The notes below the pieces were generated by a model that saw nothing but the letters and a program-made list of their open reading frames with translations, did no database searches and was not told where the DNA came from. A program made the translations under genes and the position numbers. DNA of 64,000 bases from Parvibium lacunae (GTDB taxonomy: Bacteria > Pseudomonadota > Gammaproteobacteria > Burkholderiales > Burkholderiaceae_D): positions 248,001-312,000 of the forward strand of contig NZ_QPGB01000001.1 of assembly GCF_003335215.1 (NCBI RefSeq). The letters run 5' to 3'. Positions 34,563 to 43,455 of this stretch are shown piece after piece. Position 1 is the first letter of the stretch. The number at the start of each line of letters is the position of its first letter.

Positions 34563-35234
34563 TTATTGTTGTGTGCGTAATTTATCTAAGCCATGATCGA
34601 CCGCATATACTGCAGCTTGCACACGGCTACTTAGGTTCAGTTTTTTTAAAATATTCTGTACGTGAATTTTGACGGTACTTTCCGCGACATCAAGGCGGCG
34701 TGCGATTTCCTTATTGCTTTCTCCCATGGCTAACCCTTGCAATACATCCATTTCGCGCGGGGTTAGCTTCTCCCACTCTGCGGTTGTGGCTGAAGTCACT
34801 TTGCTTGGTTGCATTAGTTGGGCAACGAGTTTAGTTGTCATGTTTTCATCAACCACCGCTTCACCCTGTGCGGCACGCTCAATCGCACGGACGAGATAAT
34901 CGGTATCAATGTTTTTAAGCAAGTAACCCTTAGCTCCGCGTTCGAGCGCTTGTTTGAGATCGTCCGCATCTTCTGAGACGGTCAGCATCAGGATAATTTG
35001 TTGTGGGCGTTCTTGCAAAATCATTTGTAAAGCCTGTAGGCCGGAAATGCCAGGCATGTGCAGATCAAGCAAGATGACATCAGGCATTAGTTGTTGAGCA
35101 CGTTTTAAGCCTTCTGCGCCATCAGCGGCTTCCCCTACAACGGTAAATTGCGGATAGCGTTGCAACAAAGATTTAACCCCACTGCGAAATAGGGCGTGAT
35201 CATCAATCAGTAAAATATTGATTGGCTTAGACAT
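34563..35234 (-). CDS. narL: Nitrate/nitrite response regulator, NarL type
   Basis: 223 residues from ATG 35234 (five residues after an upstream in-frame ATG). The receiver domain has DD at 11-12, the phospho-acceptor Asp57 (LLDLHMPG) and Lys near 107. The C-terminal LuxR-type HTH (about 155-215) reads LTPREMDVLQGLAMGESNKEIARRLDVAESTVKIHVQNILKKLNL, close to E. coli NarL, but two DNA-contact positions differ (Val to Ile and Lys to Gln in the KIHVQN stretch), so its target sequence may differ. It lies 41 bases downstream of narX and forms a two-component pair. Confidence 0.92.
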   Translation of the reverse strand: MSKPINILLIDDHALFRSGVKSLLQRYPQFTVVGEAADGAEGLKRAQQLMPDVILLDLHMPGISGLQALQMILQERPQQIILMLTVSEDADDLKQALERGAKGYLLKNIDTDYLVRAIERAAQGEAVVDENMTTKLVAQLMQPSKVTSATTAEWEKLTPREMDVLQGLAMGESNKEIARRLDVAESTVKIHVQNILKKLNLSSRVQAAVYAVDHGLDKLRTQQ

Positions 35235-35275
35235 GATTTGCTTTTGCACTCCATTCAGCTAGTCTCATGAATTAT

Positions 35276-37240
35276 TCAGGCGGCCAGTCGTTGCGCTTGC
35301 GCGAGATGTAAATTAATCATGGTCCCTTGACCCATTTGTGTTTCAATATTTAGCGTCGCTGAAATTTTATTCGCTCGCTCGCGCATGATATTTAAACCCA
35401 CATGTGAACTGTTTTTAAATTGTTTCGTGGCTAAGTCAAAGCCGCAGCCATTGTCTCGAATCTTCAGCGTGAAATCATGGTGATTGTGTACGGTGACGGA
35501 CACCTGTGTGGCCTGCGCATGCTTGCGAATATTGGATAGGGCTTCTTGCAGAATAAACAAAATCTGTAGTTGCTGATCACGGGGTAAGGCCGGACCATCG
35601 TTTTCTACCTCAAGGGTGACTGGTAGCGTAGTTTGGCGAGTGAAGCGGTCTATGGTGTTGCGCATCGCACGTTCGATATCACCTTCTTCCAATTTGCTGC
35701 GAAAGTCTAAAAGCAGTTCACGGACATCTTCATAACTCTCTTGCACTCCTGCCTGTAGAAACGGTACGATTTCTGTGGCTTGTTCCCAGTCCTTTGTTTG
35801 AATCGACTCTTGCAAGAGCTGCACTTGAATATTGAGATAAGACAAGCCTTGTGCAATGCTGTCATGCAGCCCCTGGGCAACCAAATTCCGTTCTTGGGCA
35901 ATAGCCAGCTCCCGAGCTTGTTGGCTTAGGCGCATGGTTTGAATGGCTGCTCCTAGATGTTGACCCAAGGTTTGGAGTAAGCGTTGTTCTGGCAGCGAGA
36001 GTTGCCGGTCATGCTTGAAGTGGAGCGTAAAAATCCCGAGTTTTTGTCCTTGATAGTCAATTTGAAAAATCCCCGTTTTTAAGAATCCCATTTCGCCGCA
36101 GTGGGGTTTTATTTCAACACTGGGTTGTGTGGTGCCGATCGGTTGAATGGGAATCCGCAGATCGTATAACTGGCTTTTGCCGCTAGCCATGGCCACGCCA
36201 CAATGACAATCGCCAGCGCGTAAACAGAATTCATCTTCGGCCATTTCAGGGGAGTAGCCTTGGGTGCTGACGAGATGCAGGGTTTTATCTCGTTCCGAGT
36301 ACAGTCGGAGTGAGCCGCCGTCCGCAGTAAAGTGTTGAATCGTTTGTTCAATAAAACCCTGACACAAAAGTTCTAGTGCATGCGGTTCATTTAGGAAGGT
36401 CGTGGTTTTATAGAGTACGCTTAACTCGTGATTCTGTTGTTCAAGTGTTTGCGTTTTTTCTGCGACGCGTTGTTCGAGTGATTGATAGAGTTGGCTGAGT
36501 TGTTCAGCCATATGATTAAAAGTCTGTGCGAGTTCACCAAATTCATCATCCGATTCGATGGGGACACGGGCATTAAACTCTTTTCGCGCCATACGGCCAA
36601 TCGCACTCTGCATTGATTGCACGGGTTGGATAATCCATAAATACAGTAAGTAAATGATGGCGACTGTACCCGCAATAGACATCGCAATCAGGACTAATTG
36701 TGAAATTCGTAGCCAGGTCGTTTTATGCGCATTATCACTTTCAATCAGTTTAACCAGTTGCTGTAGCTGCGCAACATAGGGTTCTAGTTCTGTTCTGTAG
36801 TCACGGCTCAGTGACGTATTATTTTGAACAGGGCTCGTCTCTAGGGCCTGTAATGCCAATGGGCGCATTTTTTGCGTCCACAGTGTCTTAACCGTTTCTA
36901 GGCTACGATTTACCTCCGGGTTATTGGGCATTACAAGGGGCCGTGTCGGGTCACCTACACTGAGAGATGTCAGCGTGTCATCAATGCCTTGAATTTCCTC
37001 ACGCAGTGGGTAGTGATTCTGATGGTGACTGAGCTGTGTATCTTCCAGCGCCAGCGCGAGACGATAGGCTCGCATGCGTAAGCTACCGGCATCATTGATC
37101 GCCGCAGCCTCACCTTCCATTTGCCAAGATAGCCATAAGGTGCCTCCCATCATGGTTAAACCAACAAATAACACGAGAAGTGACAAGCCGATAATTCGGC
37201 CAGAGAGTGAACGGAGCCAATTCAAAGGTTGTGTTGACAT
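35276..37240 (-). CDS. narX: Nitrate/nitrite sensor histidine kinase, NarX type
   Basis: 654 residues. TM1 is about 17-39 and TM2 about 182-204, flanking a periplasmic helical sensor with the P-box (AGSLRMRAYRLAL, residues 51-63) that binds nitrate in E. coli NarX. Then come HAMP (205-255), a coiled-coil, a GAF-like region with Cys residues (about 285-435; CLRAGDCHCG) and the HisKA_3 kinase core with His459 (GLHDSIAQGLSYL) and an HATPase (NIRKHAQATQ, DNGCGFD). On nitrate it phosphorylates NarL. The gap to carbonic anhydrase is only 57 bases and shows no clear promoter. Confidence 0.93.
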   Translation of the reverse strand: MSTQPLNWLRSLSGRIIGLSLLVLFVGLTMMGGTLWLSWQMEGEAAAINDAGSLRMRAYRLALALEDTQLSHHQNHYPLREEIQGIDDTLTSLSVGDPTRPLVMPNNPEVNRSLETVKTLWTQKMRPLALQALETSPVQNNTSLSRDYRTELEPYVAQLQQLVKLIESDNAHKTTWLRISQLVLIAMSIAGTVAIIYLLYLWIIQPVQSMQSAIGRMARKEFNARVPIESDDEFGELAQTFNHMAEQLSQLYQSLEQRVAEKTQTLEQQNHELSVLYKTTTFLNEPHALELLCQGFIEQTIQHFTADGGSLRLYSERDKTLHLVSTQGYSPEMAEDEFCLRAGDCHCGVAMASGKSQLYDLRIPIQPIGTTQPSVEIKPHCGEMGFLKTGIFQIDYQGQKLGIFTLHFKHDRQLSLPEQRLLQTLGQHLGAAIQTMRLSQQARELAIAQERNLVAQGLHDSIAQGLSYLNIQVQLLQESIQTKDWEQATEIVPFLQAGVQESYEDVRELLLDFRSKLEEGDIERAMRNTIDRFTRQTTLPVTLEVENDGPALPRDQQLQILFILQEALSNIRKHAQATQVSVTVHNHHDFTLKIRDNGCGFDLATKQFKNSSHVGLNIMRERANKISATLNIETQMGQGTMINLHLAQAQRLAA

Positions 37241-37297
37241 GGTCTATATCTGTTTCACAGTGTGGCGGTGTGCGTACATTGTCATTGCTTTACAGGT

Positions 37298-37993
37298 TTA
37301 CCAGCTATCCAGCGTGTTCGGATGCGTGACCCCACTAATCATTGCTAAAAACTGATCGGCACGTGCGGAATAGGCATACAGAGCCCCCTCTTGCAAATTG
37401 AAATACCAGCCATGCAAACTCAGCTTTTGTTGTTCAACCGCCTGCTTGAGCCAAGGATAGCTTAGCAGGTTATGAAGTGAATTGATGATACTCGCCATTT
37501 CCGCTGCATGTCGTTGCTGTTCAGTACTGAGTGGGTGCAAACAATGGGCTTTGAGCACGCGTTCTTTCGCGGGCGCAGCAATGGATAGCCATTTACTCAC
37601 AAAATCAGGGCCTTCAATATGTGGACTTTGTTGAGCATGGCTGATGGGTTCGCTAAAGAGTGCCCGAATCCCCCCGCATTGTGAATGGCCGAGAATGATC
37701 ACCCGATTAATTGCCAAATTGAGTACCGCAAATTGAATGGCTGCGCTGACGCCGTGATAGTGGTGATCGCTATCACAGGGGGGCACCAGATTAGCAATAT
37801 TTCTCACCACAAAAATCTCGCCTGGATCGCACCCCAATAATAAAGCCGGATCGGCGCGTGAATCACAACACGCAATGACGAGTGTGTTGGGGTGTTGACC
37901 TTGGCGGAGTTCATCGAATAGGGCATGGTCATCAGCAAAATACTTTGATTGAAATTGCTGAAAACCCTGAAGAAATTTCTCAATATCATGCAT
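37298..37993 (-). CDS. can: Beta-class carbonic anhydrase
   Basis: 231 residues. The zinc site residues are in ACCDSRADP (Cys and Asp) and HSQCGGIRALF (His and Cys); the SDHHYHGVSAAIQFAV block also fits. It hydrates CO2 to bicarbonate in the cytosol. The gene lies between moaA and narX on the same strand, 29 bases downstream of moaA, so it is probably in the same transcript. An anhydrase in a nitrate island is plausible because CO2/bicarbonate balance changes during anaerobic growth (inference). Confidence 0.93.
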   Translation of the reverse strand: MHDIEKFLQGFQQFQSKYFADDHALFDELRQGQHPNTLVIACCDSRADPALLLGCDPGEIFVVRNIANLVPPCDSDHHYHGVSAAIQFAVLNLAINRVIILGHSQCGGIRALFSEPISHAQQSPHIEGPDFVSKWLSIAAPAKERVLKAHCLHPLSTEQQRHAAEMASIINSLHNLLSYPWLKQAVEQQKLSLHGWYFNLQEGALYAYSARADQFLAMISGVTHPNTLDSW

Positions 37994-38022
37994 ATTGATA
38001 CCCCTGTGTCCCGGTGTGCTGG

Positions 38023-39060
38023 CTAACCGCCAGTGCTTGCCATAAACCGCACGATTTTATGGGGTTGTTGGGTAAAGTCATGCTTTTCTGGCTTTTTGGC
38101 GATGGCATTCAAAAGCTGATCTTTTAACTCATCTAGCGATAAGCCCTGGCGTATGAGTGCTCGCAAAGGTACCCGATCATTTTGCCCGAGGCATAGATGT
38201 AAGTTGCCTTCTACACTCAAGCGCAAACGATTACAGGTGGCACAGAAATGTTGCGAGATCGGTGTAATAAATCCAATAAATCTTTTTCCATCCTGTGTTT
38301 GCCAGTAACGCGCGGGGCCCCCACCGAGTTCCTGTGCTGCCGGTTCGAGCTGATAGCGTTGAACAAGCTGATTTTGGATTGACTGTAGGTTGATATATGG
38401 GGTTTGCTGTCCAGTCTGTCCGATTGGCATGGTTTCAATCATGCGCAAGGTTAGCCCCTGATTAAAACAATAGTCCACCATTTTTTCATAATCGCTTATT
38501 TCTAAATTTGCCAGTGCGACCATATTGATTTTAATTTGTCTGAACCCAGCCTCTTGTGCGGCGGCAATACCCGCCATCACAGCAGGAAGGCTGTCGCTGC
38601 CTGTAATATCGGCCATGCAGCGACGTTCTAATGAGTCTAGGCTAATATTCAGTCGATGTAATCCGGCTGCTTTTAAGGCGTGTGCGTGCTTGGCTAATTG
38701 TGTGCCATTGGTGGATAGTGAAATGTCTTCAATCAGAGGTAGTGCAGCAATACCGTGTACAAATTCGGTCAGATTCTTCCGCAATAGTGGTTCACCACCC
38801 GTTAACCGCACCCGCTTAACGCCTAACTCCGAAAAGGCTTGAATCACTTGCAATTGTTCGTCCAGTGTGAGCCAGTTTTCTGGTTCACTAAAATCGCGGA
38901 AGCGCTTGGGTAGACAATAGTGACAGCGCAAATCGCAGCGATCCGTCACGGAAACCCGTAGATAGTCGATTTTTCGGCCAAACGGGTCAATTAACCCGGC
39001 TTGCACCGTAGTGGGAGACGTGGCAGAAAGTGAAAAGGGGTTGATAGGCATAGCATCCAT
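38023..39060 (-). CDS. moaA: GTP 3',8-cyclase (molybdenum cofactor)
   Basis: 345 residues. The radical-SAM cluster motif CDLRCHYCLP lies near residue 45, and the second C-terminal cluster is in FCATCNRLRLSVEGNLHLCLG. The protein ends STGG, the conserved C-terminal Gly-Gly needed for activity. It converts GTP to 3',8-cyclo-GTP, the first step in molybdopterin synthesis, which NarG needs. An ATG three codons on (39051) is a possible alternative start. moaC is not in the window. A perfect CTAGT-type palindrome lies 58-75 bases upstream. Confidence 0.94.
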   Translation of the reverse strand: MDAMPINPFSLSATSPTTVQAGLIDPFGRKIDYLRVSVTDRCDLRCHYCLPKRFRDFSEPENWLTLDEQLQVIQAFSELGVKRVRLTGGEPLLRKNLTEFVHGIAALPLIEDISLSTNGTQLAKHAHALKAAGLHRLNISLDSLERRCMADITGSDSLPAVMAGIAAAQEAGFRQIKINMVALANLEISDYEKMVDYCFNQGLTLRMIETMPIGQTGQQTPYINLQSIQNQLVQRYQLEPAAQELGGGPARYWQTQDGKRFIGFITPISQHFCATCNRLRLSVEGNLHLCLGQNDRVPLRALIRQGLSLDELKDQLLNAIAKKPEKHDFTQQPHKIVRFMASTGG

Positions 39061-39117
39061 AACACTATTGTTATGGATAAGCCGTGCTTACACCATTCGA
39101 CAAGCTAGCTAGCCTCT

Positions 39118-39135
39118 CTAGTTCTTTTGAACTAG
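39118..39135. promoter_or_regulatory. 18-base palindrome upstream of moaA (candidate operator)
   Basis: CTAGTTCTTTTGAACTAG: 7-base perfect arms with a 4-base centre. It lies between the ODP stop (39151) and the moaA start (39060). There is no T-run on the minus strand, so it is not a typical terminator. The same layout recurs at 47361 and 50227. Confidence 0.55.
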
Positions 39136-39150
39136 GGGCTGGGTTATGAA

Positions 39151-39885
39151 TTAAACAACTCCGACAGGTAACTCATCCAGCCAGTTAATAAAGCGCATGA
39201 CGTCATTACCTTGATAGATTGCCCCATGCTGCGGGCAAAGCTGTTCAATCGTCAGCTTACTTGCACGTTCACACCAGTCACGTTTAGCGGTATTCGAACC
39301 CAGCCAACGCTGATGGAAACCTTTAGCAAAACGAATATGCTCGTCAAAGCTTTTAACAAACAATTCAGCGTGCTGTGGTGGGAGAAGTGCAGCACCAATG
39401 TCCCCACTGAATAAAATCTTAGCCTTGGCATCGTAAAGATGAAAATTTCCGGAAGAATGTAAATAGTGCGCTGGGATGGTTTGTAAAGAGAGTTTGTCTA
39501 CAATTAGTTCTTTCCCTTGATCTGGAATGGATTGGATGGTTTCTTCATCTCCGCCAAAGTGGGGAATAAAACTTTTCCATAAACCACTGACATGACAAAT
39601 CAAGTTGGGATTGAAGGATAGCCATAACGCTAATGAAGAAATCACATCAGGGTCCTGGTGGGACGAAAAAATTTGGGTGACGCACAGTGGATCAATGACT
39701 TCAGAAAGGGCGCTAAAGACAGCAGGAAAAATTTCCATGCCGCCAGGATCGGTTAGTAGGGCATGCTGCTGATATTGGATCAGATATTCATTCGTATCAA
39801 TCAGGCAGTCTGGTTTGCTTGGATCACGCGCCAGCGCGTACCATTGATGGGGCCCATCAGAATAAATCAGTGTCGCTTTTTTCAT
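39151..39885 (-). CDS. ODP-type oxygen-binding di-iron protein (MBL/flavodiiron fold)
   Basis: 244 residues, metallo-beta-lactamase fold without a flavodoxin domain. The di-iron ligands of the flavodiiron/ODP type are visible: His76-Gln-Asp78-Pro-Asp80 (SSHQDPDV), His143, Asp162 (FSGDIG) and His220 (CPQHGAIY). The SHQDPD variant is typical of oxygen-binding di-iron proteins, one of which serves as an O2/iron sensor for chemotaxis in Treponema denticola (family knowledge). The start overlaps the stop of the chemoreceptor-tip-like gene by four bases (ATGA type), so the two are coupled. Downstream of narI, it probably senses O2 or NO for this respiratory operon (inference). Confidence 0.82.
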   Translation of the reverse strand: MKKATLIYSDGPHQWYALARDPSKPDCLIDTNEYLIQYQQHALLTDPGGMEIFPAVFSALSEVIDPLCVTQIFSSHQDPDVISSLALWLSFNPNLICHVSGLWKSFIPHFGGDEETIQSIPDQGKELIVDKLSLQTIPAHYLHSSGNFHLYDAKAKILFSGDIGAALLPPQHAELFVKSFDEHIRFAKGFHQRWLGSNTAKRDWCERASKLTIEQLCPQHGAIYQGNDVMRFINWLDELPVGVV

Positions 39886-40469
39886 GCATCTGTCCTAATG
39901 GCTTTTTTCAGTATTTCTAGGTTCGGAAGAATCTGGTCTATGTAGTCGGCAAATTCATCTGATGCTTCAGTTAAACCCGTGCCCATATCCCGCACATAGG
40001 CCGCTTCGATTTTGGCAGAACGGGCAATCACTGAACCAAACAGGCAGACTTGATAAGCCCCCTCCAGCCAGGTATACATAGATTGATGTGCCTGCGTAAT
40101 GTGTTGATTCAGTGCGTGACTGGTATGTTGAGATTGATGAATGCACCGTCCTAGCACGGTTGGATTTTTCAATTGCAAGGCTGTTTGCTGGAGCAGCGCT
40201 AATTGTCGTTCCAATTTAAGCTGCTGGGTAGCTAAACTGACTAAATCAGCACTGGCCGTTCCCAGCCCCTGCATTTGCTGCCGGAGTGATTGGCTGAACT
40301 CGCGCAGCTCTTTGGATATAACCCCAAAGGCACGCGCTTTCTCTCCAAATTGTTTGGCCAGCACAATCGCGTTAATGCCCAAAAGATTGATTTGGAAGGC
40401 ATGTACCGCAATGTTTTTGATGCCTTCTTTTAAGGCGGTGACTCGCTGTAATTCGCGCTGGTTTTCCAT
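39882..40469 (-). CDS. Small soluble protein with a chemoreceptor signalling-tip-like region
   Basis: 195 residues, no membrane segment. Residues 15-64 (GIKNIAVHAFQINLLGINAI, then VLAKQFGEKARAFGVISKELREFSQSL) align with the hairpin tip of methyl-accepting chemotaxis proteins (IAxQTNLLALNAAIEAARAGExGRGFAVVAxEVR). Glu and Ala positions needed for CheA/CheW binding and methylation are partly replaced (for example VLAK for IEAA), so canonical signalling is not assured. The rest is helical with scattered His and Cys (GRCIHQSQHTSHAL). It lies 38 bases after narI and is coupled to the ODP-type gene, suggesting a dedicated sensor-signaller pair in the nar operon. Confidence 0.7.
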   Translation of the reverse strand: MENQRELQRVTALKEGIKNIAVHAFQINLLGINAIVLAKQFGEKARAFGVISKELREFSQSLRQQMQGLGTASADLVSLATQQLKLERQLALLQQTALQLKNPTVLGRCIHQSQHTSHALNQHITQAHQSMYTWLEGAYQVCLFGSVIARSAKIEAAYVRDMGTGLTEASDEFADYIDQILPNLEILKKAIRTDA

Positions 40470-40507
40470 ATTTTCCCCTAGAGCCCTTTATCGCCTGTGA
40501 GGCTTAT

Positions 40508-41191
40508 TTAGCGTGGTCGGACAATTTGCCAAGCACGACCTAGGTAAGTCACACTCGCAAAGCCACTCCACACATGGACCAAGCGTGTAAAGGGGAAAAT
40601 TACAAACAAAGTCATGCCCATGAATAGGTGCAGTTTGAAAAGTAAATCAGCATCGAGGATATAACTGGCGGCATCACCCTGAAAGGTGAAAATATGTTGC
40701 GCCCAAGTCATCAGTTGCACCATCGCGTGACCGTCTAAATGGTGAGAAGATACCGCGATGGTAGATAAACCGAGCAGTAGCGTGGTGAGCAACCATAGTA
40801 GTAACACTTTATCGCCGATTTTGGTTACTGCGCGAATACGCGGGTTGCTGAGCCGACGGTGCAGCAGAATCAGCAAGCCGAGTAGACAACAGCTTCCCAT
40901 AATGCCGCCTGCGGTCATCGCAACCAGTTGTTTAAAGCCGTGGCTGACGCCCAGTGCATCCCATACCGCCACGGGCGTGAGTAAGCCAACGAGGTGGCCG
41001 AAAAATAGCCCGATTACCCCGATATGAAACAGGATGTTGCCCACACGCAAATTACCCTGGTAGAGGACTTGAGAGCTATCCGTTTTCCAGGTGTATTGTT
41101 CGCGCTCAAAACGTGCGAGGCTTCCAAATAAAAAAATGCATAAAGCAATATAGGGATAAATGCCAAATAGAAATTGATGCAAGGTATTCAT
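40508..41191 (-). CDS. narI: Respiratory nitrate reductase gamma subunit (cytochrome b)
   Basis: 227 residues with five membrane helices. It starts LHQFLFGIYPYIALCIFLFGSLARF as NarI does, and the b-haem histidines are in the paired membrane helices (GVIGLFFGHLVGLL, FKLHLFMGMTLFVIFPFTRLVHVWS). It oxidises quinol at the periplasmic face and passes electrons to NarH. It follows narJ by 19 bases. Confidence 0.95.
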   Translation of the reverse strand: MNTLHQFLFGIYPYIALCIFLFGSLARFEREQYTWKTDSSQVLYQGNLRVGNILFHIGVIGLFFGHLVGLLTPVAVWDALGVSHGFKQLVAMTAGGIMGSCCLLGLLILLHRRLSNPRIRAVTKIGDKVLLLWLLTTLLLGLSTIAVSSHHLDGHAMVQLMTWAQHIFTFQGDAASYILDADLLFKLHLFMGMTLFVIFPFTRLVHVWSGFASVTYLGRAWQIVRPR

Positions 41192-41210
41192 AGTGAGATT
41201 CTCCTTGGCC

Positions 41211-41882
41211 TTACATGGCGGTAGTCATGCGGGACGCTGCTGGATAAAACTGAATCGGCTGAGGGGTGTTGGTAGATTCACAGCCTGGCTTCAGCAGCGG
41301 TTCTACCCCCATGGAATCTGGGCCAAATTTTTCCAGCGCCTCATCCATGTCTTTGATGGGTGGCATGGTTAAGGCTTGCGGTACCACGGTGGTTAAGCTA
41401 CGTAAGACTTTGAACACACCGGCATAGGGGCTGGCATTTCGTTCTAGCCTCTCGCCAATCGCTGCCAGTACATGAATGGCATCACCGAGTAGGGTTTCCG
41501 CTTCCTGCGTGGGAACGAGGCTAAGAAATTCCAGAAACAGTGGCACATGGTCGGGTAATTCCGCCGCGTGGGGTTCATACCCGTGCGTCTGGTATTCGTT
41601 GAGTAAATCCACCATCGCTTGCCCACGGTCACGGCTTTCACCATGAATATGTTCAAATAGATGTAGCGAGTGTGCCGGATTACGATCAAATGTGGCTACA
41701 TAGTTTTCCTGCAATTCAATTAAGGAGTGCGCCTGCATAAAATTCAGGAGCGGTTGCAGGGTGGTGTACTGCATGTTGCCTAGGCGCGAAGGAACCTCTG
41801 GCAGCGCTGCGAGTAGCCCCTCTTCGGGGTAACTGAGCAAGGCCGATAGCACACGCAAGGTAGAAGAAATAGTATGGGTCAT
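41211..41882 (-). CDS. narJ: Nitrate reductase molybdenum cofactor assembly chaperone
   Basis: 223 residues from ATG 41882, preceded by GAGGAGAAT at good spacing; the longer frame upstream overlaps narH out of frame and is rejected. The TorD-like helical family pattern is clear (LRVLSALLSYPEEGLLAALPEV, LFEHIHGESRDRGQAMVDLL, ELPDHVPLFLEFLS). NarJ binds NarG and allows insertion of Mo-bis-MGD and the FS0 cluster before membrane attachment. It is not part of the finished enzyme. Confidence 0.94.
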   Translation of the reverse strand: MTHTISSTLRVLSALLSYPEEGLLAALPEVPSRLGNMQYTTLQPLLNFMQAHSLIELQENYVATFDRNPAHSLHLFEHIHGESRDRGQAMVDLLNEYQTHGYEPHAAELPDHVPLFLEFLSLVPTQEAETLLGDAIHVLAAIGERLERNASPYAGVFKVLRSLTTVVPQALTMPPIKDMDEALEKFGPDSMGVEPLLKPGCESTNTPQPIQFYPAASRMTTAM

Positions 41883-41892
41883 TCGATTCTCC

Positions 41893-43455
41893 TCATTCTG
41901 TCGTGGTTTTTTTGCGGGACTTGGGCATGTCCACAAAAACGGTGCTGCCTTGGGGCTTTTTGCCAAACAGTGAACCCGATGAAGTGCCGCCGGAGCAACC
42001 ATTGCCAAAGCTGAAACCACAACTGCCTTTTTCGTTAAAGCTGTCTTCCACTAGCTCTTTGTGGCTGGTGGGAATCACGAAGCGATCTTCGTAATTCGCA
42101 ATGGCCATAATCTGGTACATGTCTTCTACCAAGGCCGGTGTCAGACCGACGCGCTGTAAGAGCGCAGCATCGCCCTTACCGTGCACCACTTCACTGCGTT
42201 TGTAAGCGCGCATCGCGATCATCCGATCCAGTGCGGTGACAATGGGCTGCTCTTTACCGGCAGTCAGCAGGTTGGCGAGATAGCGTACGGGAATCCGTAA
42301 AGATTTCACATCGGGAATAATGCTGTCGCCATAAGTGGTGTGTGGCATTTGTCCATTTTCAAAAGCTGCTTGAATGGGGGACAGGGGTGGGATGTACCAC
42401 ACCATGGGTAAGGTGCGGTATTCTGGATGTAAAGGGAACGCCACTTTCCAGTCCATTGCCATTTTGTACACGGGCGAACGCTGAGCCGCTTCTAACCAAC
42501 TTTCGGGAATGCCCTGTTTGCGTGCTTCGGCCAGAATGGCGGGATCATTCGGGTTGAGGAAGCAACCGAGTTGGGCTTCGTAGAGTTCCTGTTCGTTTTC
42601 AATGGCGGCAGCTTCGGCAATTTTGTCCGCGTCGTACAGCATCACACCCAGATAGCGAATTCGACCCACGCAGGTTTCAGAGCAGACTGTGGGTTGGCCG
42701 GCTTCAATCCGGGGAAAGCAAAAAGTACATTTTTCTGCCTTGCCGCTTTGCCAGTTGAAATAGATTTTTTTGTACGGGCAGCCAGAAATACACATGCGCC
42801 AGCCGCGGCACTTGTCTTGATCGACCAGCACAATCCCATCATCCTCGCGCTTGTACACTGAGCCAGAAGGGCACGAGGCCACGCAAGTCGGGTTCAAGCA
42901 ATGCTCGCACAAACGGGGCAAGTACATCATGAAAGTATTTTCAAAGGTGGAATACATCTCCTTTTGAATCCCTTCAAAAAGCTGGTCACGGCTGCGGGCG
43001 CTGAACTCGCCGCCGAGATCGTCTTCCCAGTTCGGGCCCCACTCAATCTTTTCCATTTTTTTACCCGTTATCACCGAGACTGGGCGCGCCGTGGGCGGCG
43101 TTTGACTGAGGGGTGCTTTTTGCAGGTGCTCGTAGTCGTAGGTAAACGGTTCGTAATAGTCGTCGATTTGCGGCAAATTTGGGTTAGCAAATAGGTTACT
43201 GAGAATTTTCAGCTTGCCGCCCTGTTTGGGTCGTAATTGACCATCGGGTGTGCGTTCCCAGCCCCCTTGCCATTTTTCCTGATTTTCCCATTGTTTGGGA
43301 TAACCCACGCCAGGTTTGGTTTCTACATTATTAAACCAAGCGTATTCCACGCCATCGCGGCTGGTCCAGACGTTTTTACAAGTGACTGAGCAAGTGTGAC
43401 AGCCGATACATTTATCGAGATTCAACACCATACCAATTTGGGCGCGAATTTTCAT
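41893..43455 (-). CDS. narH: Respiratory nitrate reductase beta subunit (Fe-S)
   Basis: 520 residues. Four cysteine clusters are visible: CIGCHTCSVTC, CEHCLNPTCVASCP, CRGWRMCISGCPY (Trp replaces Cys, the usual [3Fe-4S] site) and CTFCFPRIEAGQPTVCSETC. It carries electrons from NarI haem to NarG. The C-terminus has a Gly/Ser/Cys-rich stretch (GSCGFSFGNGCSGGTSSGSLFG) beyond the usual end. Its start overlaps the narG stop by four bases and narJ follows after ten bases. Confidence 0.95.
   Translation of the reverse strand: MKIRAQIGMVLNLDKCIGCHTCSVTCKNVWTSRDGVEYAWFNNVETKPGVGYPKQWENQEKWQGGWERTPDGQLRPKQGGKLKILSNLFANPNLPQIDDYYEPFTYDYEHLQKAPLSQTPPTARPVSVITGKKMEKIEWGPNWEDDLGGEFSARSRDQLFEGIQKEMYSTFENTFMMYLPRLCEHCLNPTCVASCPSGSVYKREDDGIVLVDQDKCRGWRMCISGCPYKKIYFNWQSGKAEKCTFCFPRIEAGQPTVCSETCVGRIRYLGVMLYDADKIAEAAAIENEQELYEAQLGCFLNPNDPAILAEARKQGIPESWLEAAQRSPVYKMAMDWKVAFPLHPEYRTLPMVWYIPPLSPIQAAFENGQMPHTTYGDSIIPDVKSLRIPVRYLANLLTAGKEQPIVTALDRMIAMRAYKRSEVVHGKGDAALLQRVGLTPALVEDMYQIMAIANYEDRFVIPTSHKELVEDSFNEKGSCGFSFGNGCSGGTSSGSLFGKKPQGSTVFVDMPKSRKKTTTE

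Noticed and set aside
39061-39150. Molybdenum cofactor riboswitch before moaA
   Set aside because: The gap is only 90 bases and shows a short palindrome, not the multi-stem riboswitch pattern.
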